Assembly (NCBI GenBank): GCA_002432565.1
Contig: DJFP01000202.1
Location: 12,866 to 22,505, forward strand
DNA: 9,640 nt
DNA from: Flavobacteriales bacterium UBA5869
GTDB taxonomy: Bacteria; Bacteroidota; Bacteroidia; Flavobacteriales_D; Crocinitomicaceae
Direction: 5' to 3'
Shown here: in pieces, positions 1-5,838 of the stretch
Layout of the letters: every line of letters begins with the position of its first letter
Position numbering within the stretch: the stretch's first letter is position 1
Program-made: the position numbers and the translations under genes
Notes under the pieces: model-generated
Seen by the model: the letters and a program-made list of their open reading frames with translations, nothing else
Told to the model about the DNA's origin: nothing
Databases searched by the model: none

Positions 1-1098
1 AATCATGCCATTGCAACGGCATTTGAACATTTACTGCCTTCCAAATTGTTTCCGGGTTATTTTTTATTCCTGGAAGTAGATCCGAAGCAAATCGATGTGA
101 ACGTGCATCCGACTAAAACAGAAATCAAATTCGAAGAAGATAAAGCCATTTACAGCATACTCAGAAGTGCTGTGCGCTTAGGTTTGGGAAAATTCAACAT
201 CACTCCTACTTTGGATTTTGACCGTGAATCAGAGTTTGATCTCCCGGTATCGATGCTGAGTCAAACTCCTGTTGCGCCTGAAATCCGGGTTGATAAGTCC
301 TACAATCCTTTTCATGTGCAAAATACCCGTGAAGGACAATTTTCAAACGGAAATTCTTCTTCGGGTACTTCTGCGACAAAAGACAAAGCCTTTTCGAACG
401 CAATGAATAAAGCCGGGTTCGGATCGCAGTTCCAATCTGCAAGCCTGGATGAGCTGTGGAATTCTGAAATTATCCCTGAAGAAGTAAAGAGTCCGCAATT
501 CGAAGAAAAACAGCAGCAGATCGACTTGGATGTTGAGGCGGTTAAATCGATCGGACCTTTTATCCTGAAAGGATCTTTTGTGGTTGGTTCCGTTCCGGAA
601 GGATTGCTCGTGATACATTACCGACGGGCTTACGAACGGATGCTCTATGACGATTTGATGCGTGGTTTTTTCGTTAATCCGCTCGCGTCGCAGCAATTGA
701 TCTTCCCGATGGAAAAAGTCATGTCCAAACAGGAACAATTGGCATGGAATGAACATGAAAAAACACTTTCGCGCATCGGATTTAACTGGTCGTGGGCTGA
801 TCAGGAGTTACACATTGACGGTATTCCACAGATCCTGGATGAGTCAACCGTTCTTTCTTGTGTAGACAAAATCCTGGAACAATTGCAGATGGGGACCCTG
901 GATAAGGGAGAAATCGCTCATACCGTTTTATCCCAGATTGCTTTCGGTGGAAGCATGTCTTTTAAGTTACCTACCAATCAGGAAGCAATTTCCGACTTCA
1001 TTGCCCGTTTGTTTGAAGCAGATGAGCACACATTTTCTCCTTCGGGAAAACGCATTATTGCACAAATTACAAATGAACAATTAATACAACTGTTTTAA
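1..1098 (+). CDS. mutL: DNA mismatch repair protein MutL, C-terminal part (5' end outside window)
   Basis: The frame is open from base 1, so the gene enters from the left. About 365 codons are visible and roughly the first 250 residues (the GHKL ATPase core) are missing. The opening codons encode the end of the transducer domain, with the family motif VDPKQIDVNVHPTKTEIKF at about 76-132. A variable S/N/G/Q-rich linker follows (about 240-530), then the C-terminal dimerisation domain (about 550-1095), beginning ILKGSFVVGSVPEGLLVIH. MutL couples MutS mismatch recognition to strand removal. In endonuclease-type MutL the C-terminal domain carries DQHA(x)2E(x)4E, an ACR-like motif and CPHGRP. Here the equivalent positions read HYRRAYERMLYD (616-651), IAFGGSMSFK (937-966) and SPSGKRII (1036-1059), so the nicking site looks degenerate. 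The stop TAA is one base before the next ATG, suggesting an operon with the rhomboid genes. The identity is firm; the loss of nuclease activity is inference. Confidence 0.95.
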   Translation, partial: NHAIATAFEHLLPSKLFPGYFLFLEVDPKQIDVNVHPTKTEIKFEEDKAIYSILRSAVRLGLGKFNITPTLDFDRESEFDLPVSMLSQTPVAPEIRVDKSYNPFHVQNTREGQFSNGNSSSGTSATKDKAFSNAMNKAGFGSQFQSASLDELWNSEIIPEEVKSPQFEEKQQQIDLDVEAVKSIGPFILKGSFVVGSVPEGLLVIHYRRAYERMLYDDLMRGFFVNPLASQQLIFPMEKVMSKQEQLAWNEHEKTLSRIGFNWSWADQELHIDGIPQILDESTVLSCVDKILEQLQMGTLDKGEIAHTVLSQIAFGGSMSFKLPTNQEAISDFIARLFEADEHTFSPSGKRIIAQITNEQLIQLF

Positions 1099-1099
1099 C

Positions 1100-1879
1100 A
1101 TGTTTGGAAATATACAGCCGGTAACCAAGAATTTACTATTGCTCAATGTAGCAATGTTCTTATTGACGCTATTTTTTGAGTACCAGGGACAAGGAATCGA
1201 TTTGGGAAGCCTGCTTGGAGCTCACTATTTCGGGACCTCTCTTTTTGAGCCCTATCAATTGATAAGCCACTTCTTCATGCATGGAAACTTCTTTCATATT
1301 TTAATGAACATGTACATCCTAGTCATGTTCGGAAGCTTCCTGGAACGTTTGTGGGGTCCGAAACGCTATTTCATTTTATATATTGCTTCTGCTTTGGGAG
1401 CTGTTTTGCTTTACAATAGTGTCGGTTTTTTCCAGATCCTGGAATTGAAAGAAACAATCCACAATTCGAATGCCATTGCGGCTTTGAACGGTCTTTTGAG
1501 AGAAACGGGCGGACATATTACAGATGGAAACCTGATGGAAATTGCACAACGTTATGGAATTACAACCCAGGTTCAGTATGATGCTTTAGGTCATTATGCG
1601 ATTAAATCAATTGTTCCGATGGTTGGTGCTTCCGGCGCTATTTTCGGATTACTGGCAGCTTTTGCTATTCTTTTCCCGAATACGGAGTTGATGTTGTTAT
1701 TCCCTCCTATTCCGATTAAAGCGAAATGGCTGATCGGCGGATATTTCGTATTCGAAGTGTATAACAGTTTCCAAAACAATGCAGGCGACAATGTAGCGCA
1801 CCTGGCGCATGTGGGCGGTGCTATTGTCGGAGCAATATTGGTCCTTATTTGGCGCAGAACAGGTAAAAATTTTTATTAA
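1100..1879 (+). CDS. Rhomboid family intramembrane serine protease (first of a tandem pair)
   Basis: A 259-residue polytopic membrane protein predicted to cleave transmembrane substrates within the inner membrane. Visible motifs match rhomboid family PF01694: H61-x4-H66-x3-N70 in the second membrane segment (oxyanion-hole residues), the nucleophile S178 in GASG, and the catalytic H237 in AHLAHVGG followed by a small-residue helix (GxxxG type). All the residues expected of an active protease are present. Hydrophobic segments lie at about 10-27, 52-83, 90-108, 172-193, 208-222 and 235-251. A polar stretch of about 60 residues (110-170) is inserted before the catalytic-serine helix, longer than in a minimal GlpG-like rhomboid. 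The ATG is one base after the mutL stop, in the context TAAcATG, and the stop is likewise one base before the next rhomboid. Translational coupling is likely because no clear Shine-Dalgarno sequence is visible. The substrate is unknown. Confidence 0.93.
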   Translation: MFGNIQPVTKNLLLLNVAMFLLTLFFEYQGQGIDLGSLLGAHYFGTSLFEPYQLISHFFMHGNFFHILMNMYILVMFGSFLERLWGPKRYFILYIASALGAVLLYNSVGFFQILELKETIHNSNAIAALNGLLRETGGHITDGNLMEIAQRYGITTQVQYDALGHYAIKSIVPMVGASGAIFGLLAAFAILFPNTELMLLFPPIPIKAKWLIGGYFVFEVYNSFQNNAGDNVAHLAHVGGAIVGAILVLIWRRTGKNFY

Positions 1880-1880
1880 C

Positions 1881-2777
1881 ATGCAGAACGACAGAACATT
1901 ATCGGAGGAATTAAAATTCCAGTTCAAATTCGGAGGAATGCATATCCGGTTGATTTTCATCAATACAATATTTTTCTTTGCAATAAAGCTACTTGGCCTA
2001 ATTGGTAAAATTACAGATCAGGACTTGCTATTTGGGACAATTCAGCTAAAAGGATTTACACTTCAAACACATCTTCCGGATCTGTTAACAGCTCCTTACG
2101 GTTTCATTACGAGTATTTTCTCACACTTCGAGTTTTTCCATTTTCTTATGAATATGGTATTTCTTTACTTAAGTGGAAACATTTTTCGTCAGTTCTTCTC
2201 TGATAGAAGGATGCTACATGTGTATGTCTTAGGCGGACTTGCTGGTGGACTTGCTGAAGTAATTATCCGACAATTCATGGGGTATTATCCTCCGGTTATT
2301 GGTTCTTCAGGAGCGGTTATGGCATTATTTATGTCGATTGCGGTTTATAGACCAAATTACAAAGTTGTCTTCTTTGCGATTGTCCCTGTAAAATTATACA
2401 TCCTTGCATTAATATTCTTAGCAGTGGATGTTCTGCATATGTTGCAAGTCGACGGAACGGCACATTTTGCACATTTAGGAGGTGCTTTGATCGGTTTCCT
2501 TTCCGTACAAAATCTGCATGCTTCTTCCAATATCATTAATTGGACAGAAACCATGCATCAACGGATATTGAACTATTTCTCCGCAAGAAGGAGTGCAAGA
2601 CCTAAAATGAAAGCTCAAAAAGGCGGAAGAACGGTCAAATCAGATGAGCAATACAACATGGATGCGAAAGCTAAACAAGAGCGCATCGACAAAATTTTGG
2701 ATAAAATTTCCAAGTCAGGTTATGAGTCATTGACCAAAGCCGAAAAAGACTTTTTATTTTCGCAGAGCAACAAGTGA
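1881..2777 (+). CDS. Rhomboid family intramembrane serine protease with polar C-terminal tail (second of the pair)
   Basis: A 298-residue protein, taking the ATG one base after the previous stop (TAAcATG) as the start. An upstream in-frame start at 1809 would overlap the first rhomboid by about 70 bases and is less likely. Rhomboid signatures are intact: H82-x4-H87-x3-N91, S143 in IGSSGAVM, and H198 in AHFAHLGGALIG. It lacks the long insertion seen in the first rhomboid before the serine helix. After the last membrane helix (about residue 208) there is a basic linker (ARRSARPKMKAQKGGR) and a charged helical tail of about 35 residues (260-298) resembling the small C-terminal domain common in Bacteroidota rhomboids, ending YESLTKAEKDFLFSQ. 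The divergent sequence argues for an old duplication with separate substrates rather than a recent copy. It lies within the mutL operon, and its stop TGA abuts the next gene. Confidence 0.93.
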   Translation: MQNDRTLSEELKFQFKFGGMHIRLIFINTIFFFAIKLLGLIGKITDQDLLFGTIQLKGFTLQTHLPDLLTAPYGFITSIFSHFEFFHFLMNMVFLYLSGNIFRQFFSDRRMLHVYVLGGLAGGLAEVIIRQFMGYYPPVIGSSGAVMALFMSIAVYRPNYKVVFFAIVPVKLYILALIFLAVDVLHMLQVDGTAHFAHLGGALIGFLSVQNLHASSNIINWTETMHQRILNYFSARRSARPKMKAQKGGRTVKSDEQYNMDAKAKQERIDKILDKISKSGYESLTKAEKDFLFSQSNK

Positions 2778-2778
2778 T

Positions 2779-3906
2779 TTGAGTTGGTTTAAAAAAATAG
2801 CGCGATTTTCCACGTTGATCAAGATTCTCTCAATCATCTCGATCTGCTGTTTGTTACTGGCCTATTTGGCGCCTTATGTTCGTCCATCAACCATACGTAT
2901 TCTCCCGTTTTTCGGATTGATGTATCCAATTTTTATCAGCCTGGCGCTAATCCTGATGATTTATTGGGCTTTTTCAAGATCAAGATGGTTTTTCTACATT
3001 TTAATTGCCCTCCTATTTGGCGGAAACCTGCATTTCCGAACTATTTCCATTCATTTTTCGGATCCAAAACCCGAAAAAGAAGTTGCTTCGTGGAATGTCA
3101 TGAGCTATAATGTGCGCTTGTTTGATGTTTACAACGAATCTTTGGAAGAACGAAACAAGTCGCGTGACAGCATTGTGAGCTATATCCAACGTGTAAGTCC
3201 TGATGTAGTTTGTTTCCAGGAATTTTTTCACCAGGATAAACCCTCCGCTTTTTCAACGCGCGACACGTTGATCAGTCTGATGGATTATAAGTTTTATCAC
3301 GAACGTTACTCTCACCGCATACGTAACCGTCAGAACTTTGGAATTTGTATGCTGTCGAAGTACCCGATTATTGCTAAGGGTGATGTGATGTTTAACAACT
3401 TTAAGACAACGGATAATTATTGCATTTTCGCTGATATTGTAAAGGGATCGGACACGATTCGTTTTTACGACATTCACCTTCAGTCCATTAAACTGCAGCA
3501 GGAAGATTACGAGTTATTCGGAGAAAAGAACAAACAGGCTGGCGGAAAGAAATCAACCGTTCGTTTACTCATTGATAAATTACGTATTGCTTACCCTGCA
3601 AGAGCGAAACAGGCGGAACGGGTTGTAGAGCATATGAAGACTTCTCCTTACCCTGTGGTTGTTTGCGGCGATTTCAATGATACTCCGATGTCATACGTTT
3701 ATAATCAGTTCAATACAGACCTGGTGGACTCTTACCGGGAAACCACAACCGGTATCGGTGTCACCTATGTTGGGCGTGTGCCGGCCGGAAGAATCGATTA
3801 CATTTTCCATTCGGGAGATTTAGGTGCTTTTGACTTCGGAATTCAATCCGTTCCGTTTTCCGACCATAGAGCAATTCATTGTAAAATTTATAAAAAGATG
3901 CTTTAA
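2779..3906 (+). CDS. Membrane-anchored endonuclease/exonuclease/phosphatase (EEP) family protein
   Basis: A 375-residue protein with an N-terminal membrane region of three hydrophobic helices (about 12-32, 42-64 and 68-81) followed by an EEP (DNase I-like) catalytic domain (about 103-375). Catalytic and metal-binding motifs are in the family order: SYNVR with N111, CFQEF with E148, DIHLQS with H233, CGDFND with D298 and N300, RIDYIF with D340, and SDHRAI with D362 and H363. All key residues are present, so a Mg-dependent phosphoesterase is expected. The substrate (nucleic acid, phospholipid or inositol phosphate) cannot be read from sequence. The start is placed at a TTG one base after the rhomboid TGA. 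There is no ATG or GTG between the upstream in-frame stop at 2731 and this codon, and the translation MSWFKKIARF gives a normal short basic N-terminus. It is probably the last gene of the mutL operon. The domain may face the periplasm or the cytoplasm. Confidence 0.9.
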   Translation: MSWFKKIARFSTLIKILSIISICCLLLAYLAPYVRPSTIRILPFFGLMYPIFISLALILMIYWAFSRSRWFFYILIALLFGGNLHFRTISIHFSDPKPEKEVASWNVMSYNVRLFDVYNESLEERNKSRDSIVSYIQRVSPDVVCFQEFFHQDKPSAFSTRDTLISLMDYKFYHERYSHRIRNRQNFGICMLSKYPIIAKGDVMFNNFKTTDNYCIFADIVKGSDTIRFYDIHLQSIKLQQEDYELFGEKNKQAGGKKSTVRLLIDKLRIAYPARAKQAERVVEHMKTSPYPVVVCGDFNDTPMSYVYNQFNTDLVDSYRETTTGIGVTYVGRVPAGRIDYIFHSGDLGAFDFGIQSVPFSDHRAIHCKIYKKML

Positions 3907-3955
3907 AGTTTTAGTTTAATTCTGATTGTTTCAATTATTCGATTATATTTAAGTC

Positions 3956-4411
3956 ATGAAGCAATCGACAATTAATCTATTATTATTTTTCACACTACTG
4001 CTTTTTGTATCCTGTTCAACAAACACCAAAAAAGTTGAAACCAAGGCGGGACAAAAGAAAATGTCCGTCATTGGAAGATGGGTGTTAATCAAATCGGAAG
4101 ATTCCGGATTCCGCAAGACAGATCATCAAAATCAACCTTCTGACGTAGTTTTGAACATTCAAAAAAATGGGTTTTTTATCGTTTATGATACCCTTGTAGA
4201 TTCGAAATGGCGAAAAAAAGGCCTTCCACTGATACAGGAAAGAACTTCCGGACAATGGAAACTTGAAGACTCGCTTTTAACAATGATCCACGATGACAAA
4301 GACACTTCATTCACGGAAGACTTCAAAATTGTACGTTGTGATGGAGATGAATTGGTAACAGAGCGTTCGAATAAGAAAACTACCGTCTACAGAACCTACG
4401 GTAAGAAATAG
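3956..4411 (+). CDS. Small lipocalin-like lipoprotein, function unknown
   Basis: A 151-residue protein with a lipoprotein signal: basic start MKQSTIN, hydrophobic core LLLFFTLLLF, then VSC with the lipidated cysteine at residue 20. The residue at -3 is Phe rather than the usual Leu, a tolerable deviation from the lipobox. The mature part is polar and rich in Lys and Asp. It has the pattern of the small beta-barrel 'lipocalin-like' proteins common in Bacteroidota: a GRWVLIKSED strand near residue 40, SGQWKLEDSLLTMI near residue 100, and a C-terminal strand ending VYRTYG. No catalytic motif is visible. It is separated from the EEP gene by 49 AT-rich bases and followed by a strong terminator, so it may be transcribed alone or as an operon tail. 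Lipoprotein status is fairly secure; the lipocalin-like fold is a weaker call, and no role can be assigned. Confidence 0.75.
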   Translation: MKQSTINLLLFFTLLLFVSCSTNTKKVETKAGQKKMSVIGRWVLIKSEDSGFRKTDHQNQPSDVVLNIQKNGFFIVYDTLVDSKWRKKGLPLIQERTSGQWKLEDSLLTMIHDDKDTSFTEDFKIVRCDGDELVTERSNKKTTVYRTYGKK

Positions 4412-4731
4412 AAAAAAGTAGGGCTGGAAAATTTTCCAGCCCTACTTTTTGAATTCTACATTTTGATTTTTGCATTAAAAACCCATACAGCGTCCGTCAA
4501 ACGACGGAAAATTCTGAACGCCTCAGAAAGCACGATTTGGTTCGCTGTTTTTCTTTGTAATCTGCCGATCGCGTCATGCGAAACCCGAAGGTTGCAGCCC
4601 GCCATTAAAAAACTAAGACTCCCCATTCGTAGTAAAAAAATGTTAGACGTCAACAATCTCACTGCATGGGTTTATCTCCCGCACGTGCGGAAGAATGTTA
4701 TTTACACCCCGTCATCTGACGGGCGAATAAC
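4412..4731 (-). ncRNA. Candidate structured non-coding RNA, about 320 nt, unassigned family
   Basis: No protein family is recognisable here, but the minus strand shows an ordered set of helices. From the predicted 5' end: hairpin A (4731-4697), with stems GTTATT/AATAAC and CCCGTC/GACGGG; hairpin B (4694-4675), 8 bp with an ACGT loop; then helix P1 pairing 4673-4662 with 4490-4479 (12 bp, one G-U). Inside P1 are a 7-bp hairpin with a cUUCGg tetraloop (4596-4577), a 6-bp hairpin (4528-4512) and a 6-bp hairpin (4508-4493). A further 6-bp pairing, CGCGAU with AUCGUG, is possible. Wobbles in P1 and hairpin B pair only on the minus strand and would be A-C mismatches on the plus strand; the UUCG loop likewise favours the minus strand. 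A promoter lies just upstream and a terminator at the 3' end. I see no RNase P, tmRNA or SRP RNA signature. A 6S-like role cannot be excluded, though the multi-branched layout does not fit well. A palindromic mobile element is the main alternative. Confidence 0.6.
4413..4450. terminator. Perfect 38-bp palindrome acting as a bidirectional terminator
   Basis: Two 19-base arms, 4413-4431 and 4432-4450, are exact reverse complements. The practical stem is GTAGGGCTGGAA paired with its complement around an AATT loop, flanked by an A-tract on the left and a T-tract on the right. On the + strand the hairpin ends in TTTTT and starts two bases after the lipoprotein stop. On the - strand it ends in TTTTTT (4417-4412), where the predicted non-coding RNA would finish. 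It therefore fits intrinsic termination in both directions. Confidence 0.9.
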
Positions 4732-4735
4732 AATT

Positions 4736-4766
4736 TAAAGATACAAATTCTGCTCCCACAATCAAA
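4736..4766 (-). promoter_or_regulatory. Bacteroidota-type promoter for the candidate non-coding RNA
   Basis: Read on the minus strand, TTTG (4766-4763), a 19-base spacer, and TATCTTTA (4743-4736) match the Bacteroidota sigma-ABfr consensus TTTG-N19-21-TAnnTTTG at all but one base. Five bases past the second box is G at 4731, which is also the first base of the 5' hairpin. The agreement between predicted start site and structure boundary supports both calls. Confidence 0.55.
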
Positions 4767-4897
4767 GAATCCTATATGAAATCTATGAATTTTAACAGTC
4801 AGAAGTAAAAAGGCATTGATTCAAAAATAAATAGCGGTTGACCAGGATTAAAACCTTCTCGTTAAATTAATCCTATTTTTACAGCAAAATTGTTAAA
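4767..4897. other. AT-rich divergent spacer between the RNA promoter and proC
   Basis: This spacer has no gene, repeat or convincing helix. A TATTTTTA box at 4874-4881 could be a -7 element for proC, leaving a leader of about 12 bases before the ATG, but no TTTG sits at the right distance upstream. I treat it only as a possibility. Confidence 0.4.
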
Positions 4898-5686
4898 ATG
4901 AAAAAGATTGGAATTATTGGATGCGGGAATTTGGGATTGGCTTTATTGAAAGGATTTCGCAAACAATATCCCAACGCTCAATTATTCGGTACGCGCAGAA
5001 CCATTGCGGATCTGGTTGATTTTGGAGATGATAAAACACATTTTACTTCCGACAACAAAGAGGTGATCAAACAGTGTGATTACCTGATTATTGCATTAAA
5101 ACCTTACACCATTTTATCCTTTTTGAAAGAACACAAGGATTTCTTCGATGTCAAAAGACATACAATCATTAGTGTTGCAACCGGAATCACCCTGGACGAA
5201 ATCAAAACAGCTCTTGAGTTTACAGAAGTTTCCCTTTATCGCGGAATGCCTAATACCGCAGCCGATGTTCAGGAAAGTATGACGGCTTTAACCGGTTTGA
5301 CAGATCCTTTGGACAGGAAACAGCAAGTGAGCGAATTATTCCATGCTATCGGTGATATTGTATGGATCGATGAGCAATTGATGGAATCTGCAACTATTCT
5401 AGGCGCTTGCGGAATTGCTTACGTTTTGCGCTTTATCCGTGCCATGATCCAGGGCGGGATCGAAGTTGGTTTCGATGCAAAAACTGCCAATAAGATCGTT
5501 AGTCAAACTGTAAAAGGCGCTGCGCAGCTATTGATCCAAAACGGATTGCATCCGGAGGAAGAGATCGACAAGGTAACAACTCCTAAGGGCTGCACGATTG
5601 TGGGATTAAACGAAATGGAACATAGCGGGTTTAGTTCAGCTTTGATTAAGGGAATTGTGACCAGTTATCAGAAGATTGAGCGTTAA
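4898..5686 (+). CDS. proC: Pyrroline-5-carboxylate reductase
   Basis: A 262-residue cytoplasmic enzyme that reduces 1-pyrroline-5-carboxylate to L-proline with NAD(P)H, the last step of proline synthesis. The N-terminal Rossmann fold is clear: KKIGIIGCGNLG, with the GxGxxG dinucleotide motif at 8-13. The middle has LYRGMPNTAADV (113-124), the conserved 'R-x-M-P-N' substrate-side motif. The C-terminal helical dimer domain contains the family signature around 225-241 (DKVTTPKGCTIVGLNEME), where the usual SPGGTT core reads TPKGCT. The length is close to the usual 260-280. The ATG is the first start in frame with a good N-terminus. No operon partner is evident: an AT-rich spacer lies upstream and about 150 bases separate it from the helicase. 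Confidence 0.95.
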   Translation: MKKIGIIGCGNLGLALLKGFRKQYPNAQLFGTRRTIADLVDFGDDKTHFTSDNKEVIKQCDYLIIALKPYTILSFLKEHKDFFDVKRHTIISVATGITLDEIKTALEFTEVSLYRGMPNTAADVQESMTALTGLTDPLDRKQQVSELFHAIGDIVWIDEQLMESATILGACGIAYVLRFIRAMIQGGIEVGFDAKTANKIVSQTVKGAAQLLIQNGLHPEEEIDKVTTPKGCTIVGLNEMEHSGFSSALIKGIVTSYQKIER

Positions 5687-5826
5687 AAACGTCTCTGAAA
5701 CCCAATTAAGATGTGGCTTCATCTATATATGTAAATATTCCGATTTTGCGACATTTGAATAGTGTAATATCGCCATGTTGAAAAGTCGAAATATTGAAAA
5801 GTATCGGGATTCCAAGGACAAACCCG

Positions 5827-5834
5827 TACCTTTG
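5827..5834 (+). promoter_or_regulatory. TAnnTTTG -7 box directly before the helicase start
   Basis: TACCTTTG is an exact match to the Bacteroidota -7 consensus, and only four bases separate it from the ATG at 5839. Transcription would begin at or within a base or two of the start codon, giving a leaderless or nearly leaderless mRNA. No TTTG is found 19-21 bases upstream, which lowers confidence. A hairpin-capable sequence (GTAtCGGG at 5801-5808 with CCCGTAC at 5823-5829) overlaps the box. Confidence 0.45.
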
Positions 5835-5838
5835 GGCT

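Noticed and set aside
343..756. 137-residue minus-strand frame opposite mutL
   Set aside because: A shadow of the mutL coding frame: it lies wholly within a well-supported gene, with no motif of its own.
1809..1880. Upstream start for the second rhomboid
   Set aside because: It would overlap the first rhomboid gene by about 70 bases and add a stretch without rhomboid similarity. The ATG at 1881 fits the operon spacing.
3926..3951. Promoter for the lipoprotein gene (TTG plus TATATTTA)
   Set aside because: The spacing is only 15 bases and the box deviates from consensus. In AT-rich sequence this is not convincing.
4463..4738. 91-residue plus-strand reading frame across the RNA locus
   Set aside because: No recognisable domain, no plausible start context, and it runs antisense through the paired RNA and into the minus-strand promoter. 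Most likely open by chance.
5794..5838. Upstream TTG start for the helicase
   Set aside because: The added 15 residues are not helicase-like and would place the start upstream of the TAnnTTTG box. The ATG at 5839 is better supported.
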